Of a stretch of DNA of 64,000 bases, positions 1-10,440 are shown piece after piece. The stretch comes from Ancistrus triradiatus. Its lineage: Eukaryota; Chordata; Actinopteri; Siluriformes; Loricariidae. Position 1 is the stretch's first letter, and every line of letters starts with the position of its first letter. Location: NCBI GenBank assembly GCA_025084515.1, contig JAJAGP010001506.1, positions 120,946 to 184,945 on the forward strand, written 5' to 3'. Below the pieces are notes generated by a model. It saw only the letters and a program-made list of their open reading frames with translations. It made no database searches and was not told where the DNA came from. Position numbers and translations under genes: made by a program.

Positions 1-640
1 AGACAGAAATTATGAACACATCCCATTCAGAGGCTCATCATTAACAACCAGTGCTGTACCAGTAGAGATGAGCTGTCGGTTATGGAGTTGCATTCTTGGT
101 ATATGGATACAGGCTGGGATAAACTGAAAGAAGCCTGGCACCCAAGGGCACAGGAAAGGATAAGATCTGGCACAGAAGAGATTGAGGGTCTGGTACATGA
201 AGAATTGGAAGGGGTGCTCAAGTTATAAGTCTCCTTGGGGAGGGTTTCTGGAATGTGACACTAGTCAGAAGTACCGATCAGTCTCGAACATGGTTCACAG
301 TAGGGGTGTGCAATATTGAAAAAGATTATCTCAACATTTTCTGTGATACTTTGGCAGTGTATATCTTGGGTCTAATATATTCAAAAATAGTTTGAACCCA
401 TCCCTCCAAAACTCCTGATTTGCCACCGTGTCTTACGCAGTGTAATTGGTGACAGCATTTGTTATGCCTTGCCATATGTTGCTTTTCTTGTGGTAAAGGC
501 ACTTTTTTTGCAAAATGATTCTGCTGAGTGTGCTTTTGTGCTGATATATTGGCAGCTGACTCTTGAAGTTTGTCATTTTCCTCATATTCTGCACGGTGGT
601 TAGGTGGTGCGAGGCTGGTGGCGCCTGTATTTTGTCTCCT
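1..640 (-). repeat. Inverted duplicate segment, copy 1 (partner 39391-40013)
   Basis: The reverse complement of this stretch matches 39391-40013 almost throughout, including the tracts reading GGTGCCAGGC, GATCGGTACTTCTGACTAGT and ACACGGTGGCAAATCAGGAG. The partner has an extra block of roughly 100 bp near 39420-39520 and a few small indels. The match continues into the flanking K element (960-1110 against about 39240-39390). An internal stretch near 297 starts with a GGGGTGTGCAATATTG motif typical of hAT-like termini. No intact coding frame is shared. Confidence 0.8.
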
Positions 641-779
641 GGTGAAGTTTGTTTACTCGCTTTTAACTTCAGTCATGCGCTTTTAAATGGAATGCTAGCT
701 TGAACTGTGGCACTAGCATGCGGCATGCACTCAGTGCACATGTGCAGTAGTCTATCCTACCTGGCTACATGACACAGTG

Positions 780-1565
780 ACAACGACACATGCACTTGAG
801 TAATCAGATGAAGGGGAAGCTCTGGGTTTACATGACTCGGACAGTAATCGGATTTCCACTAGCCAATAATCTCACAGAAATACGTAACAAAAACTTCAAA
901 ATTTTATATTAAATAATCAAATTCTTAATTTTCGCCAGTATATACTAAGCTTCAGAGTCTCCCCAAAGTGTTCAATAGCAGTTTTGACCCCTTTAATTCC
1001 ATGGTGTGTTTAATTCTGGGTTTGCCAGATCCAGGGAGGAAACAAACGCTAAAGTCAATGGACAAAGAAGACAAATACAGCAAAGTCTCTAAAATACATG
1101 GACCTGGCAACTGTGGACTGAAAACACAATTATAATCAGGAAACTTCATTTTCTTGAGTATATATTGCGTTTCAGAGTCTCCACAAGCCATTTAGTTGGT
1201 GCTGGGCTTAATTAAATGGTTGCCAGATCCCACAAGAAAATCCCCCACCTGGCCTATGTAAAAAATCCCAAAAGTAGCAGAATTTCTAAGAACAAGCAGA
1301 CCTGGCAACCATGGTTTTTTTTCCCTACTAGCTGCTCTGCGCACATGCCCAGACCACAATCCGATTGAAATCAGGTAACTAGTATACATGCTACAAGTAA
1401 TCCAATTACTTGGTGAAATCCAGCTCTCTATCAGTTTTCTTAATTTGATTTCTAGATCGGAGTATGCAGTACACATGACCACTTGAATAATCAGATAACT
1501 GCAGAAACTGTCATCTCGCACATCGTTAAAACAATTAGAATAGTTTCGTAGATAACGCACATCAC
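780..1565 (-). mobile_element. Family K inverted-repeat element, two partial copies in tandem
   Basis: Two head-to-tail partial copies (about 780-1135 and 1136-1565) share the recurring K landmarks: ACTTGAGTAATCAGAT, the core around TTGCCAGATCC, the TGCGCACATGCCCAGA-type segment and ACTTGAATAATCAGATAACT. Both are in reverse orientation relative to the copy at 5961-6836. No transposase frame is present, so this is a non-autonomous element; its superfamily is not identified. Confidence 0.75.
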
Positions 1566-2563
1566 ACACTCTTACATCACAGTTGGATTTACAGTGTTTA
1601 GTATGTCTTTCTGTCCATATAAAAATGAATGAGCTGTGGTCATCTCATTCTTGGTGTTGATGATGGACACATGCCTGATGGTTTGCCTGGAAGTTCCCAG
1701 TTCAGTAAGCGGACCACTGTTTACACGTGCATCCTGAATCTGGACTGCTTCGTTAGAAGATTTTCACCACATGCATTTACACAAACATGTCTGGCCACAT
1801 AGAAATCCAGTTACTGCTTTATATGTAATATGCAAATGAGCATCAACCACCATCCTGCTGTGCTGTAATTCATTTTCAGTTGTTTTATGCAAAGCGCGTC
1901 GTGTCACGGCAGAAAATCATTTGGAGTGGTGATTTGGGTTTATATGATTGCACCAACACGAGCATTTATGCAAGTATTGGTCACTCCAGAGATGTAGAAC
2001 TGTGAGGGATTTGCACCACGAGTCAGTAGATAACAGCAAGTCAGAGGGGCTTACAGTTAGGCTACTTTCTTGACATGCCCAGTGAATCCAAACCTCAACC
2101 ACTTGCACTAACCACATCCACTTGGAGCTGCTCCATTCATTGTTGGGACATTCTGGCCTGCATAGTTATCCCTGCCTAGTGCTGATGCGCCCACTGGAAG
2201 CACACATCGCCCACCTCAAGCAGTAGCCAGACCCATTCTTGGTCTGAGTCAGTTTACAGAGATGTGCCTCTCCGTTCAGACACTAGGATCAATGACGTAA
2301 TATATTGGCTTTTGAATGATTATGTGGAAATCGCTTATCAACTGGTAGACAGGCAAGAGCTTACAGATCATACAGATCGGAATCACTGAGGAGGATCTGT
2401 GATTTTTGTATGAGCTTCCCATTTAAGGTCATTTCAAAGCAAATGCATCTTGACTCTGACCATTCCAATCTGGCCATTTCTTCTTCTTAAACCACATGTC
2501 TGGCTCACTGTCCTGTTGCGTCATCCAACTTCTATTAAGGTGATGGACCATGACCCTGCAACT
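1566..2563. other. Unassigned intergenic or intronic DNA
   Basis: No coding frame, splice-bounded exon or terminal repeat is convincing here. The stretch 1570-2280 has the look of an old dispersed repeat, but it has no second copy in this window. Confidence 0.4.
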
Positions 2564-2565
2564 CA

Positions 2566-2756
2566 TTACATTTACATCATTTGGCAGACTTAGCCCTTAT
2601 CCAGAGCGACTTACAATTTATACAGTTTTACAAACCAAACAATTGTGGGTTAAGGCCGTACTCAAGGACCCAACAGTGGCAGCTTAGCAGAGATGGGATT
2701 TGAACCCCGGACTTCCCATAGTCCTGAATCTTCACCACTAAGCCATCAACTCCTGT
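2566..2756 (-). repeat. V-SINE-like tRNA-derived SINE
   Basis: Read on the minus strand, a tRNA-like head (GGTTCAAATCCC-type B box) is followed by the conserved core GCCACTGTTGGGTCCTTGAG and a tail containing GTCGCTCTGGATAAGGGC. This order is the V-SINE (DANA/HE1-type) arrangement known from fish. The copy is diverged. Confidence 0.7.
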
Positions 2757-2924
2757 GATTTAAGTAAGAGCTTGCAGTTGGAACTGGGTTTGAACCAAGT
2801 TAAAGAGGTGCTAAACCCTGCACTGGACTGGCACACCATCCCGAGTGTTTTGTTTGTTCATTTATTGGTTTATTTAACGTCACAACGACTGTTCATGACA
2901 GGAGCAAGGTTATATCGCTACTAT

Positions 2925-3165
2925 TCAAGTCAAGTCAGATTTATTTATATAGCTCTTTTTACAATGGAGCATTGTCTCAAAGCAACTTTACAATTTTAGA
3001 TTATCTCCTAATATCTACGTCCAATCCCAAATTGAGCAAGCCTAGGGCAACAGTGGCAAGGAAAAACTCCCTAAACGTTATGAGGAAGAAACCTTGGGAG
3101 GACCAAGACTCAAAAAGGCACCCAACCTCCTTGGGTGGAGGTTTACTACTCAGACATATTCAAAC
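2925..3165 (+). repeat. Dispersed fish repeat, ATAGCTCTTTTTACAATGGA family (O)
   Basis: The segment starts with a TTTATTTATATAGC motif, then ACAATGGAGCATTGTCTCAA, GGCAACAGTGGCAAGGAAAA and a tail reading GGACCAAGACTCAAAAAGG. The same order recurs at 8755-8945 (minus), 31300-31400 and 45755-45965. It has no coding capacity. Confidence 0.7.
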
Positions 3166-3410
3166 TGGGCCAATGTAAAGTAGCCAATTAAGCTTGCGCA
3201 TGTCTCTGGAATGTGGGAGGAATCCGGAGTATGGACACAGGGAGGACATGCAAACTCCCGTGTTAGCTGTGAGACGACCGCACTAACCACTGTGCCTCTT
3301 TTCCCTGTCCAGGGTGTACCTCCGCACGCACCAAGTGAATTCTGGGATAAGCTCTTTGACCCAGACCAGGATATGTAGGGGTAAAATGAGATGGCAATGA
3401 CCCTAAAAAT
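3166..3410 (+). repeat. Dispersed repeat fragments (GTGGGAGGAATCCGGAG and CCAGGGTGTACCT types)
   Basis: 3166-3300 carries CATGTCTCTGGAATGTGGGAGG and the follow-on GGACATGCAAACTCC; similar text recurs at 13390-13500. 3300-3410 carries GTCCAGGGTGTACCTCCGC followed by an AATTCTGGGATA motif, which recurs at 5400-5500, 5820-5910 and 48505-48600. Both are common fish SINE-like or DNA-element pieces; I do not assign a class. Confidence 0.55.
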
Positions 3411-3744
3411 GATGATGCCTCTGTTTTTGGCAACCACTAGTCAAACACAGCCAAAGAGAACAGCACTATTTAAACATACTGAATAATATCACGACAACGA
3501 AAAAATCAAGAGATTTATATCCAGTCTAACCTCATTATTTCCCCAAACTCATCCCTTGCCTCCTGTGATGGCAGGACAGATTTCCCTCCATGCACTTTAC
3601 CTTGAATAGGCCAACCTTGACTCTCTACTCTATTCATTTCATCGACATTTGGGTAAAAGATACGATGAAATGAAGACACCCCTGGACACTTCCCTATTGA
3701 TTGTTGAGCTCTTCTATAACGTGTAACAAACATTTCTGCATTCT

Positions 3745-4060
3745 CAATACACAAACAGTGGCAGTAGAATGGGATGTACTGGCACCCGAGTTACTCTCAG
3801 TATGACACATTTATCGTTTCATCAACTTCCTGCCCTCATGCCAATAAACAAAGTCCAATTGGTTTGCCAACTTTGATTGAGAACTTGGCTGGTTTGCACA
3901 GAACTTTGACCTCAATTCCATTAGACACCTTCAAAAATGCACTGGAACGACTTATTGTCTAACATCAGAAGTCGACCTCATAGTTTTGTTCCAATATCAC
4001 ACGGGGTGGGAGGACTCCATACTAATACCTTTGTTTTGAATGTAATTTTTGTATATATTC
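3745..4060 (+). mobile_element. Internally deleted Tc1-like element (family H), decayed copy
   Basis: The start resembles a Tc1 transposase 5' coding part (AGTGGCAGTAGAATGGG onward) and jumps to the region near the catalytic Glu (CTTTGACCTCAATTCCATTAGACACC). The same deletion junction, near TTGGTTTGCCAACTTTGATT, is seen at 15433 and 21477, so this is an amplified short derivative. Terminal repeats have decayed here. Confidence 0.65.
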
Positions 4061-4945
4061 TATGATTATAAATATTAGCCAGTTACTGCAAACCTTCTAG
4101 AATGTCTTCTAGACGTCTACTGAAGTATCAATTGTATCAGTCAGTTATGTGTGAAACAAACCTGCTAGAAGCTCGCTTGTTCCTATGGGGATGCTATTAC
4201 AATTATTTCAAATTTGACAGTGAGGAGATGTGTAAAAATTCAAGTACCAGCCTCGCCTTCATAAGCTAATCCAATCCGAATAGAGCTTCAGGAGGTCTTC
4301 AGAAAATGCTTCTGTTGCTCATCCCTACTGCTCTTCACTGGTCCTCTGAAATGAGGATTGATAGGTTGATTGAAGACATACCTCACTCAATAGACCTTTG
4401 GTATATTAAACAGCCATATTATCTGCCACCAATACACAACAGTTAAGTTAGAACATGGTAAATAAATCATTTGCATTTTATGAACAATGAAACACCCTTC
4501 TTGACTTTGGAATCGAGCCTGTGCTATCCTGGTAGTTCTGAAGTGTCTATGTTTAATCTTGAGCAGTTTCTTGAAAAATGAACTGACCTGTGATGGGACG
4601 AGACAAGGGGGAACCAAGATGTGCACTGATTCAGTGTTTGCTAAAGGAAAGAACAGCTTATGCTAAGCCTTCCCTGTGGCCAAGGGAGCCAAAGCAAGCA
4701 GATCACAGCGAGACATGAAGTTCGGGGGCGTACAGCACAGTGGTACTTTCAGAAAGGCCCAGTTCTGTTACAAGTCATCAGATATGATCACTTTTATTAT
4801 CTACAAGGGCGTGTGTTGAACTCTATCTGACTACTAGTTCAGAGGAACAGTGAGAAGAAAACTTGTGGGATGAAAGAAGTGACCTGGGTCTCTGGGAAAG
4901 TTGCTTTATGAGATTGTTCTGTTTTAAGAAGCACTATGTAAATAC
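4061..4945. other. Unassigned DNA
   Basis: I see no coding frame, transposon end or simple repeat of note. Confidence 0.4.
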
Positions 4946-4947
4946 AT

Positions 4948-5130
4948 TTAAAGGTACTGGACCATGGACCAGAAGGTCCAGGGTTCAAATCCCACCTCTG
5001 CCAAACTGTCACTGTTGGGTCCTGGAGCAAGGTCCTTAACCCATCATTGCTTAGACTGTATGCATCAATTGGACGTTGACCTGGATAAGGGCATCTGCTA
5101 CATGTACATAAATGGTATTGTAATGGTAGG
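4948..5130 (+). repeat. V-SINE-like SINE
   Basis: The head GGTACTGGACCATGGACCAG and B-box-like GGGTTCAAATCCC are followed by CACTGTTGGGTCCTGGAGCA and the tail motif GGATAAGGGCATCTGCTACA. It is complete in order but diverged. Confidence 0.75.
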
Positions 5131-5275
5131 AGAGTGAAACCTACCCAATAGACATTTAATAAACAAAGAATGGAATGAGGCTCAGTGGAAAAGAGTATTA
5201 AAGAAAGGCGAATCCAAGTTTTTGGGACCAATCATCGACTATGTTATATATGGTCATTACACCATTGCTAAAACA

Positions 5276-5316
5276 ACAAATCTAATGGTCATCTAAGGCT
5301 TTCGCACAGTACTCCA
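5276..5316 (+). repeat. Right-end remnant of family I element
   Basis: The stretch ATCTAATGGTCATCTAAGGC followed by TTTCGCACAGTACT matches the right terminus seen at 9533 and 34425. Only this terminus survives. Related solo ends lie at 8345-8375 and 15800-15828. Confidence 0.5.
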
Positions 5317-5399
5317 TTGAGAAATAGTCAACTTCTGGAAACAGCAGTATCTGTGGGCCTGGCTTTAACATGAAGGACAGATGGTGTGTTTTGGAAACC

Positions 5400-5955
5400 C
5401 TAGAATGGGACTGGCACCCTGTCCGGGGTGTACATCTGCCTGGTCCAGTGAAATCCGGGTTAGGATCCTCTCCGGTGACCTGTGCCTATGTATTGCATAT
5501 GTAAGATGAGCACTAGCTTCCATGAGAGATTATCTTCTGTTGATCTATATATAGTATATAGACAAATTATAGGTCGCATCCCAAACTCCACACTGTTGTT
5601 CTAAATATGGAGTGTCATAGGTCCAGCTACTCAGGGTTATTGTGAGCAAGGAAGATTGACTTGAAATGTCTCAAAGGAAACTGAAATCGAAGCTTCTGCT
5701 GATTGCATCCAGGCTGAGTTCATAATAGACTTGTTGAAGGAAATTCAAGGAAACAGCACCACTGCACCTTTCGATGAGCTGGCATTTCATCTAAAGAACA
5801 CTTTCGATTGTGACAAGTGAATTCTGGCAAAGGTTCTGGCACCCCTACGTCCACCCTCCAACCTTCGCGACCCTGACCAGGATCACCAGGGATCACCTAG
5901 GTATAATGGTTACATCTGTGGTGGATATAAAATAAAAGCTTTTCTTTTTCTATAA
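5400..5955. repeat. Degraded dispersed repeat pieces
   Basis: 5400-5500 and 5820-5910 are two diverged copies of the piece with GGACTGGCACCCTGTCC, GGGTGTACATCTGC and CCCTGACCAGGAT. The DNA between them shows no gene. Confidence 0.45.
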
Positions 5956-5960
5956 TGTTT

Positions 5961-6836
5961 GAGTGCGTTTATATGCACTTAATAATACAGTCTTAATCAG
6001 ATTTCTGCAGTTATCTGATAATTCATGTGTATACGGCATTGAATCCAGAAATTCAATACAAAGAGCTGGATTTTATTCCAGTAATCGGATTTTTCAACTC
6101 ATACATTACCTTACCCCAATTAAATTGGAATCGAACACGGTTGCCAGTTCGTCATATTCTAAAAAACTTCACTTCTTTTGGGCTTGTTTAGACAGACCTG
6201 GTTGCTTTTATCTCTCATTGGATCTGGCAACCCTGAATTTAAATCCAGCACCCATTGAAAAGGCTACAGAACACTTTCGGGGATCCTAAATCCAATCTAG
6301 TCGGATTTCTGCAGTTCTGCATTTCTCTAGAAATCAGATTAAGTAATCCGATAAAGAGAGCTGGATTTTATTTCAGTCATTTGATTTCTCATAGCATGTA
6401 TACCAGTTAGCCGATCTGTTTTCTCAGTCTGCGCATGTGCGCGGAGCAGTCAGTGGAAAAAAAACATGGCTGCTAGGTCTGCTTATTATTGGAGATTTCG
6501 CTTTATTTGGGCATAAACCTGGTGGGGGATCCTCTTGTGGGATCTGGCAACCCTGGAATTAAATGCAACACCCTCTGAATGACTATCGAACACTTTGTGG
6601 AGACCCTGACACGCAGTATATACTCAAGAAAATGAAGAGTTTGATTATTTAATATTAAAAATTGAAGTTTACGTCACATCTTTCGTTTATTGGCTGGTTG
6701 CAAAGTAGAAATCCGATTATTGCTTGAGGTTTGCTCTCATCTGATTAACCAAATGGATGTAAATTCGCTGATCAGATTACTGGCAAAATCAGATTTTCTG
6801 CAGTTATCGGATCATTAAGTGCATGTAAACACACTC
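5961..6836 (+). mobile_element. Family K inverted-repeat element, both termini present
   Basis: The left end GAGTGCGTTTATATGCACTT and the reverse complement of the right end (GAGTGTGTTTACATGCACTT) form terminal inverted repeats that stay similar for about 60 bp, through ATAACTGCAGAAATC-type text. The interior repeats a partial unit (about 5961-6290, then 6292-6836), each with GGATCTGGCAACCCTG. There is no transposase frame. TGAGTG...CACTCA may be the true ends; a target duplication is not clear. It is the best-delimited K copy in the window. Confidence 0.75.
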
Positions 6837-6959
6837 AATCTCGGTTTCGTACATGCCACTGGCTGATGAGGAGATTATTTTGCAACTCTTATCTGTGTCA
6901 AGTATGTCATCACACCTGCTGACATGTTTGTTAAAAGATTTATAATATATGCCGGCTTT

Positions 6960-7550
6960 CAAATTTCATGACAAGCGCTACAAGACAAACAGCGATTCAT
7001 CGCTTTCCGAAATGTAATCGATCTGGTTCTGTCTTGTGCCAGAGCGCGTCGCTATCTCCAGTTCGATCAGTAAATAGCATGAATGACATGATACCGGGTG
7101 CCCCATGCTTTGTGTTCTTACTAAATTGTGTAAACCTCAAGCCAAAAAACATATGAGACCGATGAAGCGTGTGTGCCCCCACGTCAAGCGCCGGGCTAAT
7201 GCAGTCATATCGGGTTAGAGGAAAAGGCAGAGAGATAGACAGCGAGAGAGATAAAGAGCGAAAGTGTGTGGACATGCCAGAGCGCTTACATTCGTATGAC
7301 GAGGCGCTCGCTTTATGGCTGCGATTCATCAGGTCGGGCCGGGAGGTGGTATAGTTCCCCCTTCTCCATGCCTGATGAATGATACAGCAAGGCTGTGTGT
7401 GTGTGAGGAGGGGGTTCATCTACTGGCTAAATTCACCCATTACTCATGAGGAAGGGAATCTGCATGGAGGTCACATGTGGGCTGCCAGACATCAGAGAAC
7501 TGATCAGGCTGAAGCTTAATTACAGACATGTGATTAGCAAACTTGCTCAG
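6960..7550. other. Low-repeat stretch, candidate conserved non-coding DNA
   Basis: This stretch shares no sequence with other parts of the window and is richer in CG than its surroundings, with several GCGC and CGCT tracts (7030-7350). It ends in an AT-rich block with TTAATTACAGACATGTGATT near 7520, a homeodomain-like core. Short frames on both strands are not exon-like, with no good splice-site pairs. Confidence 0.35.
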
Positions 7551-7617
7551 TGTGATTAGAGGACTGGGGTACTGGACTAATCAGAAGGTTGTGAGCTTAG
7601 TCCACCAAGCTGTCACT

Positions 7618-7985
7618 GAGTGCGTTTCCATGCACTTAATAATCCGATAACTGCACAAAAACAGATTTTGTCAGTAATCCGATCAACAAGTATACATGCA
7701 CTTGCATAATCAGATAATGGGAAAACTCCGGGTTTACACGACGCAGACAATAATCGGATTTCTGTTTTGCAGCCAGCAAATAATCATTTTTATTATTACT
7801 ATTCTCATTCTTTGTATTGTTATTATTGATATTGTTGCTCTAATTTCTTGATTTTCTTGAGCATATGCTACCTTTCAGAGTCTTTTCGCGGGTTTCTAGC
7901 CATTCGCGGGTGCTGCGTATAACTCCAGGGTTGCCAGATCCCACAAGAGAAACAAGCAACTAGATTTATGGAAACAAGCACAAAA
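7618..7985 (-). mobile_element. Family K, half element
   Basis: It starts with the K terminus GAGTGCGTTTCCATGCACTT and runs inward through CAGTAATCCGATCAACAAG and TTGCCAGATCCCACAAGAG, then stops before the other end. Immediately left (7560-7617) lies a SINE head fragment with GGACTAATCAGAAGGTTGTG. Confidence 0.7.
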
Positions 7986-8539
7986 GAACGAAACGGCTCA
8001 AAAACAAACAAACAAACAAAAAAAAACAGACAACGTACTACAATGTCAGAAAGTCATCACTTGATCAAAAAAGAACAATACAAAAATAATTTAAAGAAAG
8101 AATAATAATGCATATTTTCCTTGCCTTCTTTGTATATATTTGCATCATCCATGTATATATTATGTATTTCCGCTATAGTTTTTTCCAACTTCACTGGATA
8201 CGCAGTGCATTTCAGTGCATGTGTATGGTTGTGTGGGTGACAAAAAACTCTTGAAACTTGAACAAAAAGAGTTTGCAGGAATATTGGAGAGGGAGAGGGG
8301 ATCAGGGAGCAATCCCAAATATCTGTAAGCAAAGTTCTACAAAAATAAGCCTATTCGCTAAGACTTTTGCACAGCACTGTAGGTCTCCATTTGTACACAA
8401 GTTGTGATTTTTGGTGACTGTACTTATATCTATTATATCTAACCTACATACCAATGCATTTAATTCTGAGCTGAATTTGAGCCTTGATTAAGTGTATTGA
8501 AGAGAAGCCATCATGGTGATAAAAATTGCTCCTAGTGCA

Positions 8540-8752
8540 AATGAATTAGGTAAATTAGTGCCGTTCATTCTCTCCTCTCTTTAAAAACGGTGTGTTGATT
8601 GTAGGTGGGGAAAACCTTCAGATCCATCAGTGCAGCAACAGAGGTGAAGCTCATTAGCATGTAAAAACATTTATAGAGGGAATGCTGGTGACTATTCATT
8701 AGATCGAAGGTGTGAAAGAGGGAATGGCTAACATTTGCCTTTGAGGAACAGC
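8540..8752. other. Candidate conserved non-coding element
   Basis: A non-repetitive block with balanced composition, including CAGATCCATCAGTGCAGCAA and AGCTCATTAGCATGTAAAAA. No coding frame has splice sites. Texture and isolation between repeats suggest constraint. Confidence 0.3.
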
Positions 8753-8754
8753 AT

Positions 8755-8945
8755 ACGGGTCCCTTTTTGGGTCTTGATCCTCCCACGGTTTCTTCCTTAT
8801 AACGTTCAGAGAGTTTTTGCTTGCCACTGTTGCCTAGGCTTACTCAATTTGGAAATGGCCCTAGATATTAGAAGATAATCTAAAATTGCAAATCTGCTTT
8901 GAGACAACCCTCCATTGTAAAAAGTGCTGTAGAAATAATTCTGAA
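8755..8945 (-). repeat. Dispersed repeat O, inverted copy
   Basis: Reverse complement of the 2925-3165 family: GGTTTCTTCCTTATAACGTT, GCCACTGTTGCCTAGGCTTA and CCATTGTAAAAAGTGCTGTA appear in the expected order. Confidence 0.7.
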
Positions 8946-9174
8946 TATTTTTGAGAAGCAATTTATGGAGTCATATCTTGACTATGAACATAAGCAATAG
9001 TTGCACAGGCGGTGAATAAGGACACACTATGCCTGGTTGCCCTGTATCATGCTTGAGCAGGATTATCCCCCTCCCCTGCTGGCTTGCGCTCACATTGTGC
9101 TTAAACGTTCAGTGCTTGAACGTGCTTACGTTATCACGATGCTACTTGTTGTGGTGAAGAAAGGTGGGCCGAAC
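8946..9174. other. Unassigned DNA
   Basis: Nothing recognised. Confidence 0.3.
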
Positions 9175-9533
9175 TTTAGAATTATACTATAATCCTCTTT
9201 TCTACTGATCTTCAATCCAAATCTTTGAAAGCTTTAGCATATCTTAGCCTTTTCACCCTGTTCCCCTACCAAAAAAGGCGTTCCACTTCCAAAAAGACCA
9301 TACCTGATAAACAGATGGATCAACTTGGCATCCGGTTGTAGCTGTAAGATGCTGCTACTGCTAAGTGTTAGAGGAGGTCACACTAAATACTCGCCACTGT
9401 AGCCTATAGAAGTTGTTTTACTGATTTTACTGTACTGTACACAAATGTCACACATTTTCTGGTTGTAGTCGATTAGAGACAAAACAACAGTATATCCAAT
9501 CTAATGGTGGTCTTAGACATTTGCACAGTACTG
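9175..9533 (+). mobile_element. Family I short Tc1-type element, left end lost
   Basis: The right end TTGCACAGTACTG followed by TA matches the reverse complement of the CAGTACTGTGCAAAAGTCTT terminus. The interior (CTACTGATCTTCAATCC, AGCATATCTTAGCCTTTTCA) is shared with 33935-34425 and 60427-60700. No coding frame survives. Confidence 0.65.
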
Positions 9534-9539
9534 TACATA

Positions 9540-9995
9540 GTATTCAGAGACATCAAAGACCCATAGCCCTTGCCTGCTAAATGGTAACGAAACCGAGAGT
9601 GATTATAGGATAGCAAAAGGGTAATAAACACTTTGTACATAACACCCTACGAACATTAGCATGGTCACCACAGCAGCTGACTAATAAGCAATGGGAGGGG
9701 AAGTGATTGGAAATTGCCCAAATGGTTTCTCTTAAAAAAAAAAGGGAGGTGTTGGGTTTAAAGCAGTGCTGAACTTTAGCATAACACCTACGCAGCATTC
9801 CCCAAGAAATTCACAGTAGGTCAGCTTTGTTAGTATGTCAAAATAAGCAAGTTGAATAAGGAATCCAAAAAACCCAAAGTCGAATGAGCTTAGCAACGCT
9901 CTCATCATAAGAAATAAAGACAAGAAATACAGGAATATACTCTCAGGACCAAGCTGTTGTGGACTATGGTTTTACATGAACATGTATTAAGTAAT
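9540..9995. other. Unassigned DNA
   Basis: Nothing recognised; the frames here lack exon features. Confidence 0.3.
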
Positions 9996-10440
9996 TACAA
10001 CCCCAAATCAGAAAAGTTGGTACGGCAAAAATGCAAAAATAAATAAATAAATAACAAAAAAAAACTATGCAGTGTTCCTTACATTCACATTGACTTTTAT
10101 TTAATTGCAGACAGTATGAACCCGAAATATTCAATGTTTTTTGTTTATTTGTTATTAAACATCCATTCCTTCATTTCATGCCTGCAACACATTACAAAAA
10201 AAGTTCCAAGCCCTTCCAGTCTTTCTTGGAGGAACGATTTTCCTCAGGCATTCTCTGTCCAAGACTGCTTTCATGAATGCTGCTTTTGTACCAAATCATG
10301 ATAATAATCACCTGTTTGAAATCACACAATTACTTCATTTTATTATCTTATTACCAGCCCTAAATTACCCCCTTCCCAGCTTTTTAGAATGTGTTGCAGG
10401 CCTGAAATGCAGGAATTTATGTTAATCAGAGGAGGGAACA
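9996..10440 (+). mobile_element. Short non-autonomous DNA element, CAACCCCAAATCAGAAAA type (family L)
   Basis: The left end CAACCCCAAATCAGAAAAG is followed by ACATTCACATTGACTTTTAT, AGACAGTATGAACCCGAA and AATGTGTTGCAGGCCTGAAA. The same order occurs at 47783-48273. This is a familiar fish repeat; the right end is missing here. Confidence 0.65.
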
